From Neobacillus endophyticus (lineage in GTDB: Bacteria; Bacillota; Bacilli; Bacillales; Cytobacillaceae), in assembly GCF_013248975.1 (NCBI RefSeq), contig NZ_JABRWH010000001.1, forward strand, positions 3,120,001 to 3,184,000: a DNA stretch of 64,000 bases, in the 5' to 3' direction. The notes under the pieces are model-generated. The model searched no databases, had not been told where the DNA came from, and saw nothing but the letters and a program-made list of their open reading frames with translations. Position 1 is the first letter of the stretch. Each line of letters opens with the position of its first letter. The position numbers and the translations under genes are program-made. Shown one piece after another: positions 36,350 to 45,653 of the stretch.

Positions 36350-37052
36350 TTTAAGGGTAAAGGCAAACCATTGGATTTTATTTGTGGTTTGCCTTGTGCT
36401 TGGTTTTTTAATTGCTTTTTCCTATCATACAACACAAATGGCAAATCATAAAAATAAGTCCAATATTACAGACAAACAATACGAGGAAACACTTACCTTA
36501 AGAAATGAGTTAATAACTCAGGAGGAAACAAACCGAGAACTGCAAAAAGAATTAAATCAGAAGCAGTCAAAGGTTTTAAAAAATGAACAGGAGCTTGCAA
36601 AAGAGACGCAGGTATTTCAAAATTTGGCAGAAGATGCTGAGAAGTACCGCATGTTTTTGGGGAAAGTGAAGGTAAAAGGAAAAGGTGTAAAAATCACTTT
36701 ATCCGATGGAGCGTATGATCCAAGTGTAGTAAATGTTAATAATTACCTTGTTCATGAACAACATGTGTTTAGTGTAGTCAATGAACTCTACATATCTGGA
36801 GCTGCAGCAATTGCGGTTAATGGTCAAAGGTTAACAAACCGTTCGTATATTGTTTGTAATGGACCTGTTATAACAGTGGATGGTGTCCCTCATCCCGCCC
36901 CATTTGTGATTACAGCTATTGGAGATCCAGACGTGCTCTCAGCTGCCATAAACCTGACTGGCGGAGTGAAAGATCAACTGGTCAACGATAATATTGTTTT
37001 TTCTATAGAAAAAGAAGATGAAATTGTGTTAAACCCGCTTTTGGGAAACTAA
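36342..37052 (+). CDS. ylxW: YlxW, DUF881 protein
   Basis: 236 residues. It has one N-terminal membrane segment (about 10-28), a coiled coil (about 45-105) and a C-terminal DUF881 domain with KGKGVKITLSD, AIAVNGQRLTNRS and GDPDVLSAAINLTGG. Function is unknown; its place between divIB and ftsA suggests a link to division or the envelope. The start overlaps the divIB end, with GAGGGG before it. The next gene is a paralogue, as in B. subtilis ylxW-ylxX. Confidence 0.88.
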   Translation: MINLRVKANHWILFVVCLVLGFLIAFSYHTTQMANHKNKSNITDKQYEETLTLRNELITQEETNRELQKELNQKQSKVLKNEQELAKETQVFQNLAEDAEKYRMFLGKVKVKGKGVKITLSDGAYDPSVVNVNNYLVHEQHVFSVVNELYISGAAAIAVNGQRLTNRSYIVCNGPVITVDGVPHPAPFVITAIGDPDVLSAAINLTGGVKDQLVNDNIVFSIEKEDEIVLNPLLGN

Positions 37053-37053
37053 T

Positions 37054-37095
37054 GACAAAAGGCATGATCTCGTCGCGATGCTTTGCATTTTGTCC
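37054..37095 (+). terminator. weak hairpin between ylxW and ylxX
   Basis: GACAAAA and TTTTGTC arms 28 bases apart, with imperfect inner pairing (GCAT / ATGC). It has no T-run beyond the arm. It may act as an attenuator or simply as an mRNA structure. Confidence 0.3.
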
Positions 37096-37130
37096 ACGTG
37101 AGATTAGGTAGAAGGTAAGGTGAAAATAGT

Positions 37131-37862
37131 GTGGACAGGAAAAGATTAAATATTAGTCTAACATTGGTTGCTGCGGTAGTCGGATTTATGCTGGCTGTTC
37201 AATTTCAAACCGTTAAAAAACCGGCAGAACGCGACACCCGCGATATTTGGCAGCTTCGTGAGGCCCTGCTAAAGGAAAAAGAATTGCAATCTAATATTTT
37301 ATCAGAAATCCGTTCCAATGAAGATAAATTGTCAGCCTACGAATCGAAACGAAAACAAAGCAAGGAACAAGCATTGAAGGACACGATTGAGGAGTTAAAA
37401 AAGGAAGCAGGTTTAACAGAGATTACCGGGCCAGGCATTACATTACAAATTGAACCTGTTCTGGAGGATATTAAACCTGGTCAACCTGTTTCGAAAGTGA
37501 TTTCACCAGAGCTATTAAAAAGATTAGTGAACGAATTGAATATGGATGAAGCGAAATATGTAGCAATAGACGGCCAAAGAATCATAAATACTACTGTTAT
37601 TCGGGATATAAATAAAGAAACAAAAATTGACGGCCACGCGATCAGTAGTTTGCCAATTGAAGTAAAAGCGGCTGTTGATGATATGAATACGGCAGAAAAA
37701 TTATATAACCGGATGAAAGTTTCAAAGGCAAAGGACGAATTCTTTATGGAAGATCTAAGACTTAACATTTCATCTCCAATCCCAAATATGACAGTTCCTG
37801 CCTATAATAATTTTATTCGTATTCGGTACATGGAACCTATAAAAGAAGGAGGAGGTTCTTAA
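37131..37862 (+). CDS. ylxX: YlxX, DUF881 protein
   Basis: 243 residues, paralogue of the preceding gene. It has a membrane segment (about 7-25), a coiled coil (about 40-85) and a DUF881 domain with GPGITLQIEP, KYVAIDGQRI and VKAAVDDMNTAEKLYNR. No enzyme function is known. The start is GTG 37131. Its stop shares one base with the sbp start, so the two are coupled. Confidence 0.87.
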   Translation: MDRKRLNISLTLVAAVVGFMLAVQFQTVKKPAERDTRDIWQLREALLKEKELQSNILSEIRSNEDKLSAYESKRKQSKEQALKDTIEELKKEAGLTEITGPGITLQIEPVLEDIKPGQPVSKVISPELLKRLVNELNMDEAKYVAIDGQRIINTTVIRDINKETKIDGHAISSLPIEVKAAVDDMNTAEKLYNRMKVSKAKDEFFMEDLRLNISSPIPNMTVPAYNNFIRIRYMEPIKEGGGS

Positions 37863-38224
37863 TGTGGCTCCCATTTATAGGCCTGATCTTTGGAATCGTT
37901 CTTGGATTGTTTACAGAAATTCGCATCCCAGAAGAATATACCAATTATTTGTCGATTGCTGTATTAGCTGCATTTGATACATTGTTTGGGGGAATCAGAG
38001 CATACTTGCAAAATATTTATGATGAAAAAGTCTTTGTTTCCGGATTCTTTTTTAATATAATACTAGCTGCAAGTTTAGCTTTTCTCGGTGTTCATCTTGG
38101 TGTAGACTTGTACTTAGCAGCAGTTTTCGCGTTTGGGGTCAGATTGTTTCAAAATATTGCAGTCATTAGACGAATTTTATTGACAAAATGGTCTTCAAAC
38201 AGAGAAAAAATAGAAAAAAATTGA
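37862..38224 (+). CDS. sbp: small basic protein Sbp (DUF1290)
   Basis: 120-residue integral membrane protein of the Sbp family with about four hydrophobic segments (WLPFIGLIFGIVLGLF, LSIAVLAAFDTLFGGIRA, FNIILAASLAFLGVHLGVDL, AVFAFGVRLFQNIAVIRR) and a basic tail. Function is unknown. It is conserved directly upstream of ftsA in Bacillus. AGGAGG precedes the ATG. Confidence 0.9.
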   Translation: MWLPFIGLIFGIVLGLFTEIRIPEEYTNYLSIAVLAAFDTLFGGIRAYLQNIYDEKVFVSGFFFNIILAASLAFLGVHLGVDLYLAAVFAFGVRLFQNIAVIRRILLTKWSSNREKIEKN

Positions 38225-38234
38225 TATTATTTAA

Positions 38235-38259
38235 AGGGAATCATTTAGTTGTGACGAAT
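38235..38259 (+). promoter_or_regulatory. sigma-H-like promoter candidate for ftsAZ
   Basis: AGGGAAT (38235-38241) and GAAT (38256-38259), 14 bases apart, resemble a sigma-H promoter. The B. subtilis ftsAZ operon has a sigma-H promoter that raises FtsZ at sporulation, which supports the reading. Confidence 0.4.
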
Positions 38260-38290
38260 ATTTTTATAAGATATGTCTATGGGAAAATAT

Positions 38291-38315
38291 TTGAACAAAA
38301 TCAATTGTTGTTCAA
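38291..38315. repeat. inverted repeat upstream of ftsA
   Basis: TTGAACAA (38291-38298) and TTGTTCAA (38308-38315), 9 bases apart, close to the ftsA ribosome-binding site. It may be an operator or a leader hairpin. Confidence 0.45.
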
Positions 38316-38342
38316 GATCGTATTTAAAGGAGGTGCCAGAGA

Positions 38343-39641
38343 ATGAACAGCAATGAAATATATGTTAGCCTTGACATCGGTACATCCAGTGTAAAAGTTA
38401 TCATTGGCGAAATGGTAAATGACTCGGGAAAAGGCTCGTTAAATATAATTGGTGTTGGCAATGTGAAATCTGAGGGACTCAGAAAAGGGTCCATTGTCGA
38501 CATGGATGACACCGTTCATTCTATTAAGAGGGCAATTGAACAAGCAGAAAGAATGGTAGGAATGGAGATTCATAAAGTGGTTGTCGGGATACCGGGCCAT
38601 AATATTATGCTCCAGCCATGTCACGGGATTGTTGCAGTTTCCGGACAAAACCGTGAGATAACTAATGAAGACGTCATGCGTGTGATTGAAGCATCTTATG
38701 CAGGATCCATCCCTCCTGAAAGGGTGAATATGTGTGTGATTCAGAGACAATTCATTTTGGACGGGAAAGATGAAATCAATGACCCACGCGGTATGATTGG
38801 TGTTCGCTTGGAAATGGAAGGTACACTGGTTACTGGTTCTAATTCAGTTGTCGCCAACATTATTCGCTGTGTTGAACGTGCGGGACTTAGTTATTCGGAT
38901 ACTATTCTTCAGCCGCTTGCAGCAGGAGATTTTGCCTTATCAAAGGATGAAAAGAATCTCGGGGTTGCATTGCTGGATATCGGCGGCGGTTCGACTACAA
39001 TAGCTGTTTATGAAGAAGGTTTTCTGAAAGCGACAAGTGTTATTCCAGTTGGTGGAGATTTGATTACAAATGATCTATCTAAGGTTTTGCATACTTCGAC
39101 AGAAGATGCGGAAGCAATTAAAATAAAGCATGGACATGCTTTTTACGATCAGGCTTCTGAGGATGAATTCTTTAGTGTTCCGATTATCGGAAGTGATCAG
39201 CATCAACAATTTAATCAGTTATATGTTTCAGAAATCATTGAAGCCAGAATGGAAGAAATTTTTGAATTGATTGCGAAGGAGCTAAAACGATTAGGTGTGA
39301 CAGATTTACCGGGAGGCTTTGTTTTAACCGGCGGAACGGCCAAAATGCAAGGTGTTTTGGAGCTCGCTCAAGACATCTTCAACAATCCAGTCCGCATAGC
39401 TGTTCCCGACTATATTGGTGTAAGAGAACCTCAATACACTACAGCGGTTGGCTTAATCAAATATGCCTATAAAAATGCAAGACTACCAGGAGGCTTTGTA
39501 AGCAGCACATCTACAACTATTTCTGAGCCAATCGAAAAGAAAGTGCCAAAACAACAGCAACCGAAAGCAAAAGTAGAAAAACATCCAGAAGAAAAAATGT
39601 CATCAAAAGTGAAAAAATTCTTAGGTTACTTTTTCGAGTAG
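38343..39641 (+). CDS. ftsA: cell division protein FtsA
   Basis: 432-residue actin-like ATPase that tethers FtsZ to the membrane. Landmarks are [16 protein letters not shown] (phosphate 1), the SHS2/1C domain around residues 85-165, [15 protein letters not shown] (phosphate 2) and [14 protein letters not shown] (adenosine). After a linker with [11 protein letters not shown], the C-terminal amphipathic helix [11 protein letters not shown] is the membrane-targeting sequence. AAAGGAGGTG precedes ATG 38343. ftsZ follows 43 bases later. Confidence 0.96.
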   Translation: MNSNEIYVSLDIGTSSVKVIIGEMVNDSGKGSLNIIGVGNVKSEGLRKGSIVDMDDTVHSIKRAIEQAERMVGMEIHKVVVGIPGHNIMLQPCHGIVAVSGQNREITNEDVMRVIEASYAGSIPPERVNMCVIQRQFILDGKDEINDPRGMIGVRLEMEGTLVTGSNSVVANIIRCVERAGLSYSDTILQPLAAGDFALSKDEKNLGVALLDIGGGSTTIAVYEEGFLKATSVIPVGGDLITNDLSKVLHTSTEDAEAIKIKHGHAFYDQASEDEFFSVPIIGSDQHQQFNQLYVSEIIEARMEEIFELIAKELKRLGVTDLPGGFVLTGGTAKMQGVLELAQDIFNNPVRIAVPDYIGVREPQYTTAVGLIKYAYKNARLPGGFVSSTSTTISEPIEKKVPKQQQPKAKVEKHPEEKMSSKVKKFLGYFFE

Positions 39642-39684
39642 GTTATAGCGAAAAAGGATTATCGACGAATTAGGAGGATTTGTC

Positions 39685-40821
39685 ATGTTGGAATTTGATA
39701 CAAATTTAGATTCTCTTGCAACAATAAAAGTAATCGGTGTAGGCGGCGGCGGTAACAATGCTGTGAACCGAATGATAGAACATGGTGTCCAGGGCGTTGA
39801 ATTTATTGCTGTGAACACAGATGCACAGGCCCTTAACCTTTCAAAAGCAGAAATAAAAATGCAAATTGGTGCGAAGCTGACACGTGGCTTAGGCGCAGGT
39901 GCGAATCCAGAAGTCGGCAAAAAAGCCGCAGAAGAAAGTAAAGAACAAATCGAAGAGGCACTAAGAGGTGCTGACATGGTTTTTGTTACTGCAGGAATGG
40001 GTGGCGGTACAGGTACTGGTGCTGCACCTGTTATCGCACAAATTGCCCGTCAATTAGGCGCTTTAACTGTAGGTGTTGTGACTCGTCCGTTCACTTTTGA
40101 AGGCAAAAAGCGCTCAACACAAGCTTCCGGCGGTATCGGTGCTATGAAAGAAGCGGTTGATACATTGATTGTCATTCCTAATGACCGACTTCTTGAAATC
40201 GTTGATAAAAGCACACCAATGCTTGAAGCATTCCGTGAAGCGGATAATGTTCTTAGACAAGGGGTCCAAGGGATTTCCGATTTGATTGCGACTCCGGGCC
40301 TTATCAATTTGGACTTTGCGGATGTTAAAACCATTATGTCCAACAAAGGGTCTGCATTAATGGGAATTGGTGTTGCTTCAGGTGAAAACCGTGCTGCAGA
40401 AGCTGCCAAGAAGGCTATCAATTCACCACTTCTAGAAACTTCCATTGATGGAGCTCAAGGCGTACTAATGAACATTACAGGCGGAACTAACTTGAGCTTG
40501 TATGAAGTTCAAGAAGCCGCTGATATTGTTGCTACTGCAACTGATCAAGAAGTAAACATGATTTTCGGTTCTGTCATCAATGAAAATTTAAAAGATGAAA
40601 TTATTGTTACTGTTATTGCGACTGGGTTTAACGAAGAAGCCATCCAACCAAAGGCTCAACGTCCATCCTTCGGTCAGAATAAACCTACGATGGGCACTGT
40701 TAAGAGAGAGCAAAAGCGTGAAGAGGCACCGCAAGAGCCTGTACGCAGCAACAACAGTATGGTTCAAGAGGAAACACTTGATATACCTACCTTCTTACGT
40801 AACCGTAATCGTAGAAGATAA
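39685..40821 (+). CDS. ftsZ: cell division protein FtsZ
   Basis: 378-residue tubulin homologue that builds the Z-ring. The GTP-binding signature GGGTGTG is at 106-112, with the T7 synergy loop [14 protein letters not shown] variable linker rich in Gln, Lys and Glu runs from about 315. The C-terminal peptide [14 protein letters not shown] binds FtsA, SepF and other partners. AGGAGG precedes ATG 39685. A strong terminator separates it from spoIIGA. Confidence 0.98.
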   Translation: MLEFDTNLDSLATIKVIGVGGGGNNAVNRMIEHGVQGVEFIAVNTDAQALNLSKAEIKMQIGAKLTRGLGAGANPEVGKKAAEESKEQIEEALRGADMVFVTAGMGGGTGTGAAPVIAQIARQLGALTVGVVTRPFTFEGKKRSTQASGGIGAMKEAVDTLIVIPNDRLLEIVDKSTPMLEAFREADNVLRQGVQGISDLIATPGLINLDFADVKTIMSNKGSALMGIGVASGENRAAEAAKKAINSPLLETSIDGAQGVLMNITGGTNLSLYEVQEAADIVATATDQEVNMIFGSVINENLKDEIIVTVIATGFNEEAIQPKAQRPSFGQNKPTMGTVKREQKREEAPQEPVRSNNSMVQEETLDIPTFLRNRNRRR

Positions 40822-40836
40822 TATCTTTAAGAAGCA

Positions 40837-40875
40837 AAAAAAGGCGTGGCCGTTTATCGGCCATGCCTTTTTTTG
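40837..40875 (+). terminator. ftsZ terminator
   Basis: AAAAGGC-TGGCCG / CGGCCA-GCCTTTT hairpin with one G-T pair, long T-run. Confidence 0.92.
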
Positions 40876-40918
40876 TTCGCCTGATTGAACTGACAAAATC
40901 CGTTTGGAATAGGGAAAA

Positions 40919-40942
40919 TTTCTGTAATTTTGATTACAGAAA
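40919..40942. repeat. 10-bp palindrome abutting the spoIIG -35
   Basis: TTTCTGTAAT (40919-40928) and ATTACAGAAA (40933-40942) with a 4-base spacer, ending exactly where the -35 begins. Spo0A is known to bind next to this promoter in B. subtilis, but these arms do not match the TGTCGAA box well. Confidence 0.6.
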
Positions 40943-40976
40943 GTGACACACTTCAGCGATACAAGTAGGTTATACT
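40943..40976 (+). promoter_or_regulatory. spoIIG promoter with 22-bp spacer
   Basis: -35 GTGACA (40943-40948) and -10 TATACT (40971-40976) are 22 bp apart. The B. subtilis spoIIG promoter is known for the same abnormal 22-bp spacing, which makes it dependent on Spo0A~P. The match argues for conserved Spo0A control of spoIIGA-sigE. Confidence 0.7.
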
Positions 40977-41046
40977 TTTTCATACATAGAAATGGTAGAA
41001 AACATGTATAAAGCACCCTTATGAAAATTTTGAAGGGGGAAGCTAT

Positions 41047-41985
41047 TTGGTCGTTTATTTGGATGTCATTTGGCTTTTAAATTTATTATTTGACAGCCTT
41101 CTTCTTTATTTATCAGCCATTTTTCTAAAAAGAAAGGTAAAGCTATGGCGTATTGCAGCTGGAGGATTTGTTGGGTCTCTAATTATTTTATTAGCATTTA
41201 CGCCATTAAATGTCTATTCGAACCATCCAATTGCTAAACTTGCGTGTTCTGTCATTATGATCCTCGTAACTTTTGGCTATAAGCGGCTGTCTTTTTTTAT
41301 TAAGGCATTAATGACTCTTTATGTTTCAACTTTTTTAATTGGTGGTGCATTGATTGGTGTTCATTATTTTATACAATATGACACCCAATTGACAGTGAAT
41401 GTCCTTGATACAATGGTAAAGGGATTTGGTGATCCCATCACATGGCTTTTCGTTTTAATTGGTTTTCCGGCAGCTTGGCATTTTTCAAAGAAAAATATTG
41501 AAGCAATGGAAATGACAAAAATCCAATTTGAGCAAATCGTAGATGTAAAAGTGACGATTCATAATGAGCATTTTTGTTTTAAGGGGCTGGTAGATAGCGG
41601 GAACCAGCTATATGATCCGTTATCAAAGCTTCCCGTTATGTTTGTCTCTGTAAAAAAACAATTTGATATATTACCAGATACGTTAAAAAAACTGGCATCC
41701 GATCCAGAAGCTTTTATCATAGGAGGAGATGAACTTCCAATTGAGTGGAATAGCAGATTGAGAATTGTTCCGTGCCGTGTGGTCGGACAAGAGCATCAGC
41801 TGATAGCAGCCATCAAACCCGACAGCATCCTGATTGAGCAAGATGGGACTGTGTATATTTGCGAAAAAGGTCTTGTCTCATTTACAATCCAGCAGCTTTC
41901 TGCTGACGATGCTTTCCAGTGTATTGTCCATCCAAAGATGATGACAGGGCCAAAACAGCAGGATGAATCGATAAGAGTAAGCTAA
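41047..41985 (+). CDS. spoIIGA: SpoIIGA, sigma-E factor processing peptidase
   Basis: 312 residues. Five N-terminal membrane segments (to about 145) are followed by an aspartic-protease domain with Asp183 in [13 protein letters not shown]. It cleaves pro-sigma-E in the mother cell after a signal from the forespore (SpoIIR). TTG 41047 is used, with AGGGGGAAG ahead; the conserved [12 protein letters not shown] opening supports it. It is 45 bases upstream of its substrate gene sigE. Confidence 0.94.
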   Translation: MVVYLDVIWLLNLLFDSLLLYLSAIFLKRKVKLWRIAAGGFVGSLIILLAFTPLNVYSNHPIAKLACSVIMILVTFGYKRLSFFIKALMTLYVSTFLIGGALIGVHYFIQYDTQLTVNVLDTMVKGFGDPITWLFVLIGFPAAWHFSKKNIEAMEMTKIQFEQIVDVKVTIHNEHFCFKGLVDSGNQLYDPLSKLPVMFVSVKKQFDILPDTLKKLASDPEAFIIGGDELPIEWNSRLRIVPCRVVGQEHQLIAAIKPDSILIEQDGTVYICEKGLVSFTIQQLSADDAFQCIVHPKMMTGPKQQDESIRVS

Positions 41986-42029
41986 TATTACTATACTCTG
42001 TAAAACCTATTTTAGAAGGAGGAAAACAG

Positions 42030-42749
42030 ATGAAAAAGTGGAAACTTCGCTTATCCTACTATTGGTACAAAATTCTTATAAAACTTGGTCTAAAAACAGA
42101 TGAAGTATACTATATTGGCGGAAGCGAAGCGCTGCCTCCTCCTTTAAGTAAAGATGAAGAGGAAATGCTGCTTAAGAAGCTTCCTGCGGGAGATAAAGCC
42201 GCACGTTCGATATTAATAGAAAGGAACTTAAGGCTCGTTGTATACATTGCCAGAAAATTTGAAAATACAGGAATTAATATTGAAGATTTAATTAGTATCG
42301 GAACAATTGGTTTAATTAAAGCAGTCAATACCTTTAACCCTGAAAAAAAGATCAAACTGGCTACATACGCATCCAGATGTATTGAAAATGAAATTCTCAT
42401 GTACTTAAGACGGAATAATAAAATTCGCTCAGAGGTATCATTCGATGAACCACTAAATATTGATTGGGATGGGAATGAGCTTCTCTTATCAGATGTGCTA
42501 GGAACAGAGGATGATATTATTACAAAAGATCTTGAAGCAAATGTTGATCGCAAGCTGCTGACTAAGGCGCTTCATCAGTTGACAGATCGCGAAAAACAAA
42601 TCATGGAGCTTCGTTTTGGTTTAACGAACGGAGAAGAGAAGACACAAAAAGATGTTGCGGATATGCTTGGCATTTCACAGTCTTATATCTCTCGTTTGGA
42701 AAAAAGAATCATTAAAAGGTTAAGAAAAGAATTTAATAAAATGGTTTAA
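42030..42749 (+). CDS. sigE: RNA polymerase sporulation sigma-E factor (pro-form)
   Basis: 239 residues. The first approximately 27 residues ([19 protein letters not shown] and following) are the membrane-associating pro-sequence removed by SpoIIGA. Then come sigma-70 region 2 ([14 protein letters not shown] to [11 protein letters not shown]) and region 4 with a C-terminal helix-turn-helix ([20 protein letters not shown]). It drives the early mother-cell programme, including spoVD, spoVE and ylbJ in this window. AGAAGGAGG precedes ATG 42030. Confidence 0.97.
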   Translation: MKKWKLRLSYYWYKILIKLGLKTDEVYYIGGSEALPPPLSKDEEEMLLKKLPAGDKAARSILIERNLRLVVYIARKFENTGINIEDLISIGTIGLIKAVNTFNPEKKIKLATYASRCIENEILMYLRRNNKIRSEVSFDEPLNIDWDGNELLLSDVLGTEDDIITKDLEANVDRKLLTKALHQLTDREKQIMELRFGLTNGEEKTQKDVADMLGISQSYISRLEKRIIKRLRKEFNKMV

Positions 42750-42831
42750 TGGAAGGTAAAAAATAGAATTTTTTTTCATCGTGAAAACCCTTGTCTTAAC
42801 ATGATTTTGTTGCATTTTTCGACACACTAGC

Positions 42832-42866
42832 ACCTGACCCTCAGCTTGGTCAGGTGCATATTTTTC
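42832..42866 (+). terminator. sigE terminator / readthrough control before sigG
   Basis: CACCTGACC / GGTCAGGTG stem with an 8-base loop, followed by CATATTTTT. Its 3' flank overlaps the -35 of the sigG promoter. Confidence 0.75.
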
Positions 42867-42884
42867 CTTCTCAAGGAGATACTG
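42856..42884 (+). promoter_or_regulatory. sigma-F/sigma-G-type promoter of sigG
   Basis: -35 GCATA (42856-42860) and -10 GGAGATACTG (42875-42884) fit the forespore consensus GYATA / GGNNANANTR, with a 14-base gap. B. subtilis sigG is transcribed by sigma-F. The transcript would start near 42891. Confidence 0.65.
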
Positions 42885-42899
42885 TTTTTTGTACAGCAG

Positions 42900-42912
42900 C
42901 TCCTGTGAGGAG
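42900..42912 (+). promoter_or_regulatory. hairpin masking the sigG ribosome-binding site
   Basis: CTCCT (42900-42904) pairs perfectly with AGGAG (42908-42912) across a GTG loop. The right arm is the core of the sigG Shine-Dalgarno AGGAGGG, so initiation is probably damped. The same CTCCT can pair with AGGAG at 42874-42878 on readthrough transcripts. Confidence 0.55.
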
Positions 42913-42921
42913 GGAAAAGAA

Positions 42922-43701
42922 TTGACTCGAAATAAAGTTGAAATTTGCGGTGTAGATACATCAAAACTTCCTGTGTTAAAAAACGAAGAAATGAGAATAC
43001 TCTTCAAGCAAATGCAAGAGGGCGATATAACTGCCCGCGAAAAGCTCGTCAACGGTAATTTACGCCTTGTATTAAGTGTGATTCAGCGCTTTAACAATCG
43101 CGGAGAATTTGTAGACGACCTGTTTCAGGTGGGCTGTATTGGACTTATGAAATCGATTGATAACTTCGATTTAGGCCAAAACGTCAAGTTTTCCACTTAT
43201 GCCGTACCAATGATTATTGGAGAAATTCGCAGGTACCTACGGGACAATAACCCGATACGCGTATCACGATCGCTAAGAGATATTGCGTATAAGGCACTTC
43301 AGGTCAGAGAGAGATTGATGAGTGAAACCTCACGTGAACCGACTGCTGAAGAAATAGCCAAGGTTTTAGAAGTGCCTCATGAGGAAATTGTTTTTGCTTT
43401 GGATGCCATTCAAGACCCGGTTTCTTTATTCGAACCGATATACAATGATGGCGGTGATCCAATTTATGTTATGGATCAGCTAAGTGATGAAAAAAATAAG
43501 GATATTCATTGGATTGAAGAGATTGCCTTAAAAGAAGGCATGAGACGTTTAAATGAACGTGAAAAATTAATCTTAAGAAAGCGGTTTTTTCAAGGGAAGA
43601 CCCAAATGGAGGTTGCGGATGAAATTGGGATTTCTCAGGCGCAAGTTTCCAGGCTAGAAAAAGCGGCAATCAGACAAATGAATAAAAATATTCAAAGCTA
43701 A
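42922..43701 (+). CDS. sigG: RNA polymerase sporulation sigma-G factor
   Basis: 259-residue late forespore sigma factor. The opening TRNKVEICGVDTSKLPVLKN is nearly invariant in Bacillus and includes the gate sequence that keeps sigma-G off until engulfment. Region 2 (DLFQVGCIGLMKSID), region 3 (RVSRSLRDIAYKAL) and region 4 with EVADEIGISQAQVSRLEKAA follow. TTG 42922 matches the known N-terminus and follows AGGAGGG at seven bases. TTG 42889 is in frame and would add 11 residues, but lies at the probable transcription start. Confidence 0.96.
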   Translation: MTRNKVEICGVDTSKLPVLKNEEMRILFKQMQEGDITAREKLVNGNLRLVLSVIQRFNNRGEFVDDLFQVGCIGLMKSIDNFDLGQNVKFSTYAVPMIIGEIRRYLRDNNPIRVSRSLRDIAYKALQVRERLMSETSREPTAEEIAKVLEVPHEEIVFALDAIQDPVSLFEPIYNDGGDPIYVMDQLSDEKNKDIHWIEEIALKEGMRRLNEREKLILRKRFFQGKTQMEVADEIGISQAQVSRLEKAAIRQMNKNIQS

Positions 43702-43732
43702 AGCTGTCAAAAATGACAGCTTTAGTTTTTTT
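43698..43732 (+). terminator. sigG terminator
   Basis: Perfect 12-bp stem CTAAAGCTGTCA / TGACAGCTTTAG with an AAAA loop and a T-run; the stem overlaps the stop codon. Confidence 0.93.
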
Positions 43733-43795
43733 CTTTCTAAACCTCCTGCTACATACATATATTTTTTATAGTAAATGTTAGTGGGAGTGGTGAAA

Positions 43796-44065
43796 ATGTT
43801 AAAAATTTCAGAATTTCAAATAAAAGATGTGGTAAATGTTTCTGATGGAAAAAGGCTGGGGAATATTGGGGACATCGAAATTAACTTATCAACCGGTAAA
43901 ATCGAGGCAGTTGTTATTGCTGGGAATGGCCGAGTATTGGGTTTTTTTGGAAAAGATGAAGAAATTGTAATACCGTGGAAGAATATCATAAAAATTGGTC
44001 AAGATGTCATTTTGGTAAGGTATAGAAGCAGTACTGAAAAAACGTCTGAAGAGAGTGAAGTATGA
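43796..44065 (+). CDS. ylmC: YlmC/YmxH family PRC-barrel protein
   Basis: 89-residue PRC-barrel protein of the YlmC/YmxH sporulation-associated family. Landmarks are KISEFQIKDVVNVSDGKRLGNIGDIEI (split as KDVVNVSDGKRLG and GDIEINL), GRVLGFFGKDEEIVIPW and IKIGQDVILV. Function is not established. GGGAGTGG precedes ATG 43796. The ylmA and ylmB genes found between sigG and ylmC in B. subtilis are absent here. Confidence 0.9.
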   Translation: MLKISEFQIKDVVNVSDGKRLGNIGDIEINLSTGKIEAVVIAGNGRVLGFFGKDEEIVIPWKNIIKIGQDVILVRYRSSTEKTSEESEV

Positions 44066-44137
44066 TATTGCATCTTACACCGGTGACCTTTTATTGTTTT
44101 CATGGTAAACTATAGAAAAACTATTTGAGGGTAGAGT

Positions 44138-44956
44138 ATGGAACCTTTTGCATTAACAAATGAATCTTTTCTAACAATTGAAAACTGGATGAAGGCGTAT
44201 TCCGGATTAGTAGCCGGAATGTCAACAAAACTTGGTGGCAAGAGTAAAGGCAGCTTTGAAAGTCTAAATCTCGGGTTTCATGTTGCTGATCATGGGGAAG
44301 ATGTTTTTCACAATAGGGAAACGCTTGCTGATTTGCTTGAATTCCCTTTAGCTAGCTGGGTTGGTGCCGAGCAAATACATGATGTTCATATAAGAAAGGT
44401 TACGAAAGCAGATAGAGGAAAGGGATCCGATGCATACGACCATGCTTTTAAAGCAACAGATGGTTTTTATACGAATGAAGAGGGGATTTTATTGACACTT
44501 TGCTTTGCAGATTGTATCCCTCTTTTTTTCCTTGCACCAAAAGCAAGAATGATCGGCACGGCACATGCCGGCTGGAAAGGAACAGTCGGGCAAATTGGCA
44601 AACAGATGGTCGATGCCTGGATAAATGAAGGAATAAAGCCTGAGGAAATTCTAGTGGCAATTGGTCCTTCTATCTGCGAAAAATGTTATATCGTGGATGA
44701 TCGTGTCATTAACTTAGTAGAAAATATACTAGAAGATGTCGATAGAAAACCATATAATCAAATTAGAGATGGTCAGTATTCATTGGATTTAAAGTTGTTA
44801 AATAAACTGGTCCTTTTGAAAGCTGGTGTATTGGATGAAAATATCATCATGACGCAATATTGCTCCAGCTGTGATCATGAATTGTTTTTCTCACACCGCC
44901 GCGATAACGGTAGCACTGGCAGAATGTTAAGTTTTATTGGTTGGAAGGAGATTTAG
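44138..44956 (+). CDS. pgeF: peptidoglycan editing factor PgeF (YlmD, laccase-domain)
   Basis: 272 residues, multicopper-like DUF152 family. PgeF clears mis-incorporated serine from peptidoglycan precursors in other bacteria; older annotations call it polyphenol oxidase. Metal or active-site motifs are the [11 protein letters not shown] cysteine and the [14 protein letters not shown] histidine (about 147-160), plus [15 protein letters not shown] near the C-terminus. It is the first gene of the ylmDEFGH string, with eight bases to the next start. Confidence 0.9.
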   Translation: MEPFALTNESFLTIENWMKAYSGLVAGMSTKLGGKSKGSFESLNLGFHVADHGEDVFHNRETLADLLEFPLASWVGAEQIHDVHIRKVTKADRGKGSDAYDHAFKATDGFYTNEEGILLTLCFADCIPLFFLAPKARMIGTAHAGWKGTVGQIGKQMVDAWINEGIKPEEILVAIGPSICEKCYIVDDRVINLVENILEDVDRKPYNQIRDGQYSLDLKLLNKLVLLKAGVLDENIIMTQYCSSCDHELFFSHRRDNGSTGRMLSFIGWKEI

Positions 44957-44964
44957 GAGCATTT

Positions 44965-45642
44965 ATGAATGTAAAAGAAAAACTTGAACGAATTCAACAG
45001 CAAATAAATAATGCGTGTTTAAATGTTCATCGGAATCCTGAAGATGTGAAATTAATTGCAGTAACAAAATATGTGAGTGTTGAAAGAGCCCAGGAAGCAC
45101 TGAATTCCGGCATACATGATTTAGGCGAAAATCGGGATGAAGAGCTTTTGAAGAAATGGGAGGTTTTACAGGACAAGCCTGTTTGGCACTTTATTGGAAC
45201 ACTCCAATCGCGAAAGGTAAAAAATGTTATTGATAAAGTTGAATATATTCATTCATTAGACCGACTATCACTGGCAGAAGAAATTAATAAGCGTGCTGAT
45301 CGTATCATAAAATGCCTTGTTCAGGTAAATGTTTCTGGTGAAGAATCGAAACATGGTCTGACACCGGAAGAAGCAATTGAATTTATTAAGAAATTAGAGG
45401 GATTTCCAAACATAAATGTTGCAGGATTAATGACGATGGCTCCATTAACAGATGATGAACAGTTGCTGCGCAGCTGCTTTCGCAGGTTAAGAGAGCTCCG
45501 TGACCAAGTACAAGCACTTCATTATCAATATGCCCCGTGTACTGAGTTATCAATGGGAATGTCCAATGACTTTATCCTTGCAATTGAAGAAGGAGCAACC
45601 ATGGTAAGAATAGGAACAGCACTTGTCGGCGAAGATGGTTAG
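44965..45642 (+). CDS. ylmE: YlmE, YggS-family PLP homeostasis protein
   Basis: 225-residue alanine-racemase-fold protein that binds pyridoxal phosphate and keeps PLP and amino acid pools in balance. Lys35 in LIAVTKYVS is the PLP lysine. [24 protein letters not shown] and [17 protein letters not shown] are the other family motifs. It is a single-domain form without racemase activity. ATG 44965 has AGGAG upstream; the gene runs on from pgeF. Confidence 0.93.
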   Translation: MNVKEKLERIQQQINNACLNVHRNPEDVKLIAVTKYVSVERAQEALNSGIHDLGENRDEELLKKWEVLQDKPVWHFIGTLQSRKVKNVIDKVEYIHSLDRLSLAEEINKRADRIIKCLVQVNVSGEESKHGLTPEEAIEFIKKLEGFPNINVAGLMTMAPLTDDEQLLRSCFRRLRELRDQVQALHYQYAPCTELSMGMSNDFILAIEEGATMVRIGTALVGEDG

Positions 45643-45653
45643 GAGAGGAAAAA

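Noticed and set aside
42889..42921. Longer sigG start at TTG 42889 preceded by AAGGAG
   Set aside because: The AAGGAG is better explained as part of the -10 of the forespore promoter, the TTG lies at the likely transcription start, and the conserved sigma-G N-terminus begins at 42922.
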